NCBI GenBank assembly: GCA_959608885.1
Contig: CAUHSG010000025.1
Coordinates: 1 to 13,286 of the forward strand
Reading direction: 5' to 3'
DNA: 13,286 nt
DNA from: an uncultured Coriobacteriia bacterium
GTDB taxonomy: Bacteria; Actinomycetota; Coriobacteriia; Coriobacteriales; QAMH01
Part shown: positions 8,457 through 13,286 of the stretch, piece by piece
Position numbering within the stretch: position 1 is the first letter of the stretch
Layout of the letters: each line of letters begins with the position of its first letter
Notes under the pieces: model-generated
What the model saw: only the letters and a program-made list of their open reading frames with translations
What the model was told of the DNA's origin: nothing
Databases searched by the model: none
Made by a program: the position numbers and the translations under genes

Positions 8457-8594
8457 TGGGCATTCTCCGCACGCTGCCGGGAAAATCACGTATCATCTAT
8501 GCAGTATGTTGATTGCGTCGCAGGGGCGTGTGACGTGGAATGAAAACGCGCGATGTTGCCGCGGGGCGGGTCGTGCCGAGGAGAAGGAGAGCAT
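8457..8594 (+). other. 138-bp gap between metF and fhs (right arm)
   Basis: The gap has no credible ORF and no clear terminator. An AT-richer patch at 8483-8516 contains TATCAT (8491-8496) and TTGATT (8509-8514), but neither has a properly spaced partner box. An internal promoter for fhs is possible but weak. The gap is longer than the others in the cluster, so fhs-fchA-folD may be a separate transcription unit from metF. Confidence 0.35.
8584..8589 (+). promoter_or_regulatory. Ribosome binding site deciding the fhs start
   Basis: AAGGAG lies 5 bases before ATG at 8595, within a purine run starting at 8578. An in-frame ATG at 8553 would add 14 residues rich in Gly and Arg that are not typical of the family and has no such site. 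The 8595 start gives 558 residues, the usual length for this enzyme. Confidence 0.75.
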
Positions 8595-10271
8595 ATGCCG
8601 TCTGACATCGAAATCGCACAGGCATGCGAGATGGAGCCCATTGCCGAGGTCGCCGCGCAGGCGGGCATCGACGAGAAGTACCTCGAGCCCTACGGCCACT
8701 ACATGGCCAAGGTCGACAACATCTCGGTGCTCAAGGACTATGCCGACAAGCCCGACGGCAAGCTCATCCTCGTGACGGCCATCACGCCGACGCCGGCGGG
8801 CGAGGGCAAGACCACCACGTCGGTGGGCCTGGCCGATGGCATGCGCCAGATTGGCGAGGACGTGATCGTCGCCTTGCGCGAGCCCTCCCTCGGTCCCGTC
8901 TTCGGTATCAAGGGCGGTGCGGCCGGTGGCGGATACGCGCAGGTCGTTCCCATGGAGAACATCAACCTGCACTTCACGGGCGATTTCCACGCCATCGGGG
9001 CGGCCAACAACCTGCTCGCCGCCATGCTCGACAACCACATCCAGCAGGGCAACGAGCTCGGTATCGATCCCAAGTCCATCACCTGGAAGCGTGCCGTCGA
9101 CATGAACGACCGCCAGCTGCGCCACATCGTGGACGGCCTGGGTGGCGCCAAGCAGGGCGTGCCGCGCGAGGACGGCTTCCAGATCACGGTCGCCTCCGAG
9201 ATCATGGCGATCTTCTGCCTGGCGACCGACATCGATGACCTCAAGGCGCGCCTGGCTCGCATCGTCGTCGGCTACACCTACGACGGCAAGCCGGTCACGG
9301 CCGCCGACCTCAAGGCCGTCGGCGCCATGGCGGCCCTGCTCAAGGATGCCCTCAAGCCCAATCTCGTGCAGACGCTCGAGCACACCCCGGCGCTCGTACA
9401 CGGCGGTCCGTTCGCCAACATCGCACATGGCTGCAACTCCGTCATCGCCACGACCACGGCGCTCAAGCTCGCCGATTACGTCGTGACCGAGGCCGGTTTC
9501 GGCGCCGATCTTGGCGCCGAGAAGTTCCTCGACCTCAAGTGCCGTTTTGCCGGCGTGTCGCCTGCGGCCGTCGTCGTGGTCGCCACCGTGCGCGCTCTTA
9601 AGATGCACGGTGGCCTGGCTCTTGACCAGCTGGGCAACGAGGACCTCGCCGCGCTCGAGCGTGGCCTGCCCAACCTGCTGCAGCACGTGAGCAACATCCA
9701 GGACGTCTACAGCCTGCCCGTCGTCGTCGCGATCAACGCCTTCCCGACGGATACCCCCGCCGAGCTTGCGCTCGTCGAGGAGAAGTGCGCCGAGCTGGGC
9801 GTCAACGCCGTGCTCTCCGAGCATTGGGCCAAGGGTGGCGCAGGCGCCATCGACCTGGCGCATGCGGTGGTCGACGCGTGCGGGACTCCCTCGAAGATGA
9901 CCTATTCCTACGAAATCGAGGGTACCTCCATCGAGGACAAGCTCGATGCCGTCGCGCGCAAGATCTACCATGCCGATGGCGTCGACTTCGTCGAGAACGC
10001 ACCGGCGCAGCTCAAGCTCCTCAAGGAGCAGGGCTTTGGCGACTTGCCGGTCTGCGTGGCCAAGACGCAATACTCGTTCAGCGACGATCCCACCAAGCTG
10101 GGTGCGCCGCGCGACTTCCGCATCTCGGTGCGCAACCTCACCGTGTCCGCCGGTGCGGGCTTCATCGTGGCGCTGACCGGAGACATCATGACGATGCCGG
10201 GCCTCTCCAAGGTGCCCAGCGCCGAGAAGATCGACGTGGATAGCGACGGAAAGATCACGGGACTGTTCTAG
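8595..10271 (+). CDS. fhs: Formate-tetrahydrofolate ligase (right arm)
   Basis: 558 residues. It makes 10-formyl-THF from formate, THF and ATP (formyltetrahydrofolate synthetase) in the cytoplasm and is the entry point of the folate branch. The nucleotide-binding loop TPAGEGKTTT is at 66-75. A conserved REPSLGP element starts at 95 and is followed by a glycine-rich GGAAGGG at 107-113. The family signature VATVRALKMHGG is at 329-340, and the conserved ENINLHFTGDFHAI stretch is at 121-134. Length and motif order are those of a full-length bacterial monofunctional enzyme with no broken motif. The stop codon TAG at 10269-10271 directly touches the ATG of fchA, so the two are cotranscribed and probably translationally coupled. 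Very high confidence in identity; the direction of flux (formate use or formate release with ATP gain) cannot be told from sequence. Confidence 0.97.
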   Translation: MPSDIEIAQACEMEPIAEVAAQAGIDEKYLEPYGHYMAKVDNISVLKDYADKPDGKLILVTAITPTPAGEGKTTTSVGLADGMRQIGEDVIVALREPSLGPVFGIKGGAAGGGYAQVVPMENINLHFTGDFHAIGAANNLLAAMLDNHIQQGNELGIDPKSITWKRAVDMNDRQLRHIVDGLGGAKQGVPREDGFQITVASEIMAIFCLATDIDDLKARLARIVVGYTYDGKPVTAADLKAVGAMAALLKDALKPNLVQTLEHTPALVHGGPFANIAHGCNSVIATTTALKLADYVVTEAGFGADLGAEKFLDLKCRFAGVSPAAVVVVATVRALKMHGGLALDQLGNEDLAALERGLPNLLQHVSNIQDVYSLPVVVAINAFPTDTPAELALVEEKCAELGVNAVLSEHWAKGGAGAIDLAHAVVDACGTPSKMTYSYEIEGTSIEDKLDAVARKIYHADGVDFVENAPAQLKLLKEQGFGDLPVCVAKTQYSFSDDPTKLGAPRDFRISVRNLTVSAGAGFIVALTGDIMTMPGLSKVPSAEKIDVDSDGKITGLF

Positions 10272-10904
10272 ATGACCGAGGCTGTGGAGCTCAGTTGCAG
10301 GAAGTTCGCCGAGGTACTGGCTTCGGATGCACCGGCGCCTGGCGGCGGCGGCGCGGCTGCGCTCATAGGCGCCATTGGCATGGCGCTCGGCAACATGGTG
10401 GGCTCGCTTACCGTGGACAAGCCAAAGTACGCACCCGTCCGCGACGAGCTCGTATCGCTCATGGACCAGGCGCAGGGGCTCCGCGAGGAGCTTCTGGATC
10501 TCGTCGAGGCTGACGCCCGCGCGTTCGAGCCGCTTTCCCGTGCCTACGGCCTGCCGAGTGGAACCGACGAGGAGAAGGCCGAGAAGGCGCGTGTCATGGA
10601 GACGTGCCTGCGCGATGCTGCCGCCGTGCCCTTCGAGATCATGCAGGCGTGCTGCGGGGCCATTGACCTGCTCGAGCGCTTCTGCGAGATTGGCACGCCG
10701 CTTGCGATTTCGGACGTGGGGTGTGGGGCCGCGTGCTGCCGAGCTGCCATGCAGGCGGCCAGCCTCAACGTCTTCGTCAACACCAAGCTCATGGCCGACC
10801 GCGCCCATGCCGCGGCTTGTGATGATGCCGCGTACGACCTGCTGGACACGTACCTGCCCAAGGCCGACGCGATTATCGCGAAGGTGGGGGAGCGGCTGCG
10901 ATGA
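10272..10904 (+). CDS. fchA: Methenyltetrahydrofolate cyclohydrolase, FTCD_C/FchA family (right arm)
   Basis: 210 residues, the normal size for stand-alone members of the cyclodeaminase/cyclohydrolase family. It carries the N-terminal APAPGGGGAAAL loop (20-31), DARAF at 81-85 and SDVGCGA at 147-153, followed by the long helices typical of this mostly helical fold. Two activities occur in the family: formimino-THF cyclodeaminase, and methenyl-THF cyclohydrolase (FchA) of acetogens and purine or amino-acid fermenters. Its position between fhs and folD favours the cyclohydrolase, interconverting 10-formyl-THF and 5,10-methenyl-THF. The start abuts the fhs stop with only a weak ribosome site, pointing to translational coupling. 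The end overlaps folD in an ATGA. The cyclodeaminase activity cannot be excluded from sequence alone. Confidence 0.88.
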   Translation: MTEAVELSCRKFAEVLASDAPAPGGGGAAALIGAIGMALGNMVGSLTVDKPKYAPVRDELVSLMDQAQGLREELLDLVEADARAFEPLSRAYGLPSGTDEEKAEKARVMETCLRDAAAVPFEIMQACCGAIDLLERFCEIGTPLAISDVGCGAACCRAAMQAASLNVFVNTKLMADRAHAAACDDAAYDLLDTYLPKADAIIAKVGERLR

Positions 10905-11752
10905 GCGCGACGATACTCGAGGGACCGGCGGTCGCCGAGGCGATCAGCGAAGACGTGCTGAGCCGCGTGACCGCGCTTGCCGCGCAGGGCATAACGCCGT
11001 GCCTGGGCATATTGCGCGTGGGCGAGCGGCCTGACGATCTCTCGTACGAGCGTGGCGCATGCAGGCGCGCCGAGGTCACGGGCATTGCCGTGAGGCGCTT
11101 CGTGTTCGACGAGGGCGTGACGACGGAAGAGCTCGTGGAGGCCGTCGAAGCCATCAACGGGGACGATTCTGTCCACGGTCTGCTCATACTGCGTCCGCTC
11201 CCTGCGCACATCGACGAAGAGCGGGTCTGCAATGCCCTGGTAGCCTACAAGGATGTCGACGCATGCGGCGAGCGTTCGCTCGGTACGCTGTTTACCGGCG
11301 CCGACGGGACCTTTGCTCCGTGCACGGCGCAGGCCTGCATCGAGATTCTGGACCACTACGGCATCGAGATCGCGGGCAGGCGCGTCCTCGTCATCGGGCG
11401 TAGCCTTGTAATCGGCAAGCCGGTGGCCATGCTGCTGCTCGAGCGCAACGCGACCGTGACCATAGCCCACTCGCGCACGGCCGATCTCGAGGAGCTTGCG
11501 CGCGAGGCCGATATCGTCGTGGCCTGTGTGGGCCGTGCCGCCATGGTCGGTGCGGATCACGTCGCGCCGGGCCAGACGCTCATCGACGTGGGCATCAACG
11601 TCGTCGATGACGGCAAGATCGTGGGCGATATCGCGTTCGATGAGGTCGTCGATGTCGTCGATGCCGTCACGCCCGTGCCGCGCGGCGTCGGCTCCGTCAC
11701 GACGGGCGTGCTCTGCAAGCACGTGGTGCAGGCCGCCGAGATGATGATGTGA
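10901..11752 (+). CDS. folD: FolD-family methylenetetrahydrofolate dehydrogenase with altered cyclohydrolase site (right arm)
   Basis: 283 residues, normal length for FolD. The C-terminal NAD(P)-binding half is well kept: GRSLVIGKP at 166-174, TVTIAHSRT at 185-193, DIVVACVG at 204-211, LIDVGIN at 227-233 and TPVPRGVGSVT at 257-267. In the N-terminal catalytic half the YxxxK motif reads YERGA at 49-53, so the catalytic lysine (Lys54 in E. coli, Lys56 in human) is alanine (codon GCA, 11057-11059). The glutamine of the usual GILVQLPLP strand is Leu97 (GLLILRPLP, 93-101). KDVD at 117-120 is retained. In studied enzymes these Lys and Gln are required for cyclohydrolase activity. I infer a dehydrogenase interconverting methylene- and methenyl-THF, with FchA doing the hydrolysis. 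A degenerate, inactive copy is the alternative. It starts inside fchA (ATGA overlap), with GGGGGAG 8 bases upstream. Confidence 0.87.
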   Translation: MSATILEGPAVAEAISEDVLSRVTALAAQGITPCLGILRVGERPDDLSYERGACRRAEVTGIAVRRFVFDEGVTTEELVEAVEAINGDDSVHGLLILRPLPAHIDEERVCNALVAYKDVDACGERSLGTLFTGADGTFAPCTAQACIEILDHYGIEIAGRRVLVIGRSLVIGKPVAMLLLERNATVTIAHSRTADLEELAREADIVVACVGRAAMVGADHVAPGQTLIDVGINVVDDGKIVGDIAFDEVVDVVDAVTPVPRGVGSVTTGVLCKHVVQAAEMMM

Positions 11753-11757
11753 TTGGC

Positions 11758-11794
11758 GGAATGAGACAACGTCCCTGAGCAACTGTCTCATTCC
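11758..11794 (+). terminator. 11-bp-stem hairpin between folD and the MFS gene (right arm)
   Basis: GGAATGAGACA (11758-11768) is the exact reverse complement of TGTCTCATTCC (11784-11794), with a 15-base loop. It starts 5 bases after the folD stop. No U-run follows (ATCTCGCCCC), so it is not a classic intrinsic terminator. It could be an attenuator or mRNA-stabilising hairpin at the operon end, an operator for a dimeric repressor, or a dispersed palindromic unit of the host genome. Confidence 0.5.
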
Positions 11795-11824
11795 ATCTCG
11801 CCCCTTCGAGAGGAAACAAAAGCG

Positions 11825-13090
11825 ATGGCGAAGAGCTGTGCGCATAAACAACGGCTGTGGACGGGTGACTTCACCCTCACGCTCGCCATCGCGTTTTGCG
11901 CATTCGTCTCCTGTCAGGCCCTCAACAACGGCACGCCGCTCTACATCACGCGCATTGGCGGGACGACGAGCTTTGCCGGTGCGCTCATCCTCGACTTCTC
12001 CGTTGCCGCGGCCATCGCGCGCCTGTTCGCCGGTCGCATCATCGACCGCACGGGGCGCAAGCGCATCATGGTCGTCGGCGCGCTCCTGCTCATCGCGGGT
12101 TCGCTGCTTGCAATCCCGCTGCCCGGCTTTCACCCGCAAATCGTGCTGCGTGCGTTGCAGGGCATCGGCTTTGCCTTCGTGACGACGGCGAGCGCGACGG
12201 CGGCTGCAGACGTTCTGCCGACCGAGCGCCTGGGCGAGGGCATCGGCTATTATGCGCTCGGGCAATCGCTTGGCATGGCATTTGGCCCGGCCTTCGGCAT
12301 CTTCCTCTGCTCGCTCGTTTTTACCGAGAGCCTCTTCGTGGGCGTTGCCGGCGTGGGAGTGGCACTTCTCATCCTCGTCATGTGCTGCAACTACGAGAAG
12401 CACGTCGAGCGCCTGCCCGAGACCTCCGAATACCGCGTGCTCGAGGAGCGACGTCGCAGGCTTGCCGAAGAGGCAGCCGATGACGACATCGGGGCGATCG
12501 AGGAGGAAGTCGAGGATGCGGATCGCTATCGTGGGCTTGCGGCGCTTTTCGAGAAGCGTGCCTTTGTCGGTGCCTTGCCGATGATCGTCATCTGCCTCGG
12601 CTTCGCGATTCCCGTGAGCTACACCGCGCTCTATGCCCAGTCGCTTGGCCTCTCGAATGCCGGCATGTTCTTCTTCGTGGGTGCCATCACGATGACGGCA
12701 TCGCGTTTTCTGGGCGGTCGCCTGCTTGACATCGTGCCGCCGCGCATTCTCTTCCTGATGACGAACCTATGCGGTATCGCGATGTTTCTCGTCATGGCGT
12801 TCGTACATACCGAATGGATGCTCTACATCGGGGGATTCTTCTTCGGCTTGTCGATGGGCTTCGCGTTTCCGCTGCTCAACTCGATGGCGGTCAAGAACAC
12901 GCCGCCGGAGCGTTGGGGTGCGGCCAATGCTATGTTCTTCCTCGCCAATGACATGGGCGTCGGGCTGGGCGCCTCGCTGTGGGGCTTCGTCGCCGATTCC
13001 GTCGGGTTTCTTCCCGTCATGCTTGGCGGCGCGGTGATGTTCGTCGTCGGCTATGCCATTGCGCTCGTCGTGTTTCCGCGCGGGAAGTAA
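11825..13090 (+). CDS. Major facilitator superfamily transporter (right arm)
   Basis: 421 residues, normal length for a 12-helix MFS carrier of the inner membrane. Hydrophobic segments are spread over residues 15-188 and 246-416. The family motif A, in the loop after helix 2, is GRIIDRTGRKR at 70-80, with a degenerate second-half counterpart GGRLLDIVPPR at 297-307. Between the two six-helix halves lies a cytoplasmic loop of about 55 residues (190-245) rich in Glu, Asp and Arg, likely helical. The RALQGIGFAF and EGIGYYALGQSLGMAFGPAFG region (about 109-157) resembles drug/sugar efflux-type MFS proteins. Substrate unknown. Its place after the one-carbon genes suggests an organic acid, folate-linked or aromatic substrate, but this is guesswork. 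It lies 72 bp after folD, beyond a hairpin, with AGGA 10 bases before the ATG, so it may be transcribed separately. Confidence 0.85.
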   Translation: MAKSCAHKQRLWTGDFTLTLAIAFCAFVSCQALNNGTPLYITRIGGTTSFAGALILDFSVAAAIARLFAGRIIDRTGRKRIMVVGALLLIAGSLLAIPLPGFHPQIVLRALQGIGFAFVTTASATAAADVLPTERLGEGIGYYALGQSLGMAFGPAFGIFLCSLVFTESLFVGVAGVGVALLILVMCCNYEKHVERLPETSEYRVLEERRRRLAEEAADDDIGAIEEEVEDADRYRGLAALFEKRAFVGALPMIVICLGFAIPVSYTALYAQSLGLSNAGMFFFVGAITMTASRFLGGRLLDIVPPRILFLMTNLCGIAMFLVMAFVHTEWMLYIGGFFFGLSMGFAFPLLNSMAVKNTPPERWGAANAMFFLANDMGVGLGASLWGFVADSVGFLPVMLGGAVMFVVGYAIALVVFPRGK

Positions 13091-13099
13091 GGGTGCGGC

Positions 13100-13121
13100 C
13101 GCGGTGCGATGCGCGTTTTTT
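13100..13121 (+). terminator. Weak candidate terminator after the MFS gene (right arm)
   Basis: CGCG at 13100-13103 can pair with CGCG at 13112-13115, with an 8-base loop, directly followed by six T residues at 13116-13121. The stem is only 4 bp, so this is marginal; it lies 10 bases past the stop codon and its T-run merges into the first 41-bp repeat unit. Confidence 0.3.
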
Positions 13122-13242
13122 GCGTTTCTCTAGGATGCTGAAGGCAGCACTGTAGAAAAATTGCGTTTCTCTAGGATGAAAGGGGCTGGTATGCACGTTT
13201 TTTGCGTTTATCTAGGGTTTATGTGTGAAAAGGGGGTGCGGA
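13120..13242 (+). repeat. Three 41-bp units with an 18-bp conserved core (right arm)
   Basis: The core TTGCGTTTCTCTAGGATG occurs at 13120-13137 and 13161-13178 and, with three changes, at 13202-13219 (TTGCGTTTATCTAGGGTT). Starts are exactly 41 bp apart both times, while the 23-bp stretches between cores differ in sequence. A further ATGC-CGTTTT segment precedes copies 1 and 3. The core is too short for a usual CRISPR repeat and no cas gene is near. Phased protein-binding sites (about four helical turns apart) or a small dispersed repeat are the better readings. Confidence 0.7.
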
Positions 13243-13248
13243 CGTTTT

Positions 13249-13276
13249 CTTGGACCGCCTAGACGGCGTATCCAAG
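13249..13276. repeat. Imperfect hairpin near the right end
   Basis: CTTGGA-C-CGCC (13249-13259) pairs with GGCG-TA-TCCAAG (13265-13276) around a 5-base loop, with a small internal mismatch. No T-run follows on either strand. It may be the terminator hairpin of a convergent neighbouring gene cut off by the window edge, but that gene is not visible. Confidence 0.4.
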
Positions 13277-13286
13277 CTTCCTCCTG

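Larger units (their letters stand above)
1..13286. repeat. Perfect inverted repeat spanning the whole window (two 6643-bp arms, no spacer)
   Basis: Base 1 pairs with base 13286 and the axis lies between 6643 and 6644, inside TACGTA. Every gene, gap and short motif of the right arm recurs in reverse complement at position 13287 minus x, with identical lengths and translations; I found no mismatch at any place compared. Known biology: long palindromes without a spacer extrude hairpins, are cut by SbcCD-type nucleases and are quickly lost. Perfect identity, zero spacer and symmetric outer ends therefore favour an assembly or amplification fold-back over a real duplication. A read-through of a covalently closed hairpin end is possible but poorly supported, because no telomere resolvase or plasmid genes are present and the content is core metabolism. 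Confidence 0.97.

Noticed and set aside
8483..8516. A sigma-70 promoter for fhs.
   Set aside because: TATCAT and TTGATT are present but in the wrong order and spacing relative to each other; no credible -35/-10 pair.
8493..10808. A 771-codon open frame on the minus strand opposite fhs and fchA (mirror 2479-4794), and similar long antisense frames at 10544-12403 and 6540-8258.
   Set aside because: They lie opposite genes with clear family motifs, have His/Arg/Asp-rich composition with no recognisable motif, and arise from the strong third-position GC bias of the real genes. The frame at 6540-8258 also crosses the metF leader.
13120..13242. A CRISPR array.
   Set aside because: The core is only 18 bp, the third copy differs at three positions, there are just three units, and there is no cas gene or leader.

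Overview
Structure of the window. The whole 13,286 bases are one inverted repeat. Bases 1-6643 are the reverse complement of 6644-13286 at every place I compared, with no spacer and the axis inside the hexamer TACGTA at 6641-6646. The window therefore holds one 6.6-kb locus read twice, outward from the centre: plus strand on the right, minus strand on the left. A spacer-less perfect palindrome of this size is very unlikely to be stable in a bacterial chromosome. The likeliest reading is a fold-back artefact of assembly or amplification seeded at a small natural hairpin on the axis. Only one arm should be counted as gene content; the right arm is used as reference and the left arm is listed as its mirror. 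Organism. The DNA is GC-rich (over 60% by eye), with GTG and ATG starts, AGGAG-type ribosome binding sites and tightly packed genes. Together with the gene set this suggests an anaerobic actinobacterium of the Coriobacteriia (Eggerthella/Slackia-like gut or rumen bacteria). That is an inference; no rRNA or marker gene is present. Layout of one arm, axis outward: a 148-bp leader with a hairpin-rich GC segment and an extended -10 promoter; a fused MetF-MetV methylene-tetrahydrofolate (THF) reductase; a 138-bp gap; fhs (formate-THF ligase); fchA (methenyl-THF cyclohydrolase), whose start abuts the fhs stop; folD (methylene-THF dehydrogenase), overlapping fchA by 4 bp; a 72-bp gap with an 11-bp-stem hairpin; a major facilitator (MFS) transporter; and a 196-bp non-coding end with three copies of an 18-bp motif spaced exactly 41 bp apart. 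How the genes work together. Fhs, FchA, FolD and MetF/V are the complete methyl (folate) branch of the Wood-Ljungdahl pathway, from formate to methyl-THF, and could also run in reverse to oxidise methyl groups. No CO dehydrogenase/acetyl-CoA synthase, formate dehydrogenase or corrinoid methyltransferase gene is in the window, so acetogenesis cannot be concluded. The most notable protein-level point is FolD: the lysine and glutamine needed by bifunctional FolD enzymes for cyclohydrolase chemistry are Ala53 and Leu97 here. This fits a division of labour in which FchA is the cyclohydrolase and FolD a dehydrogenase only.
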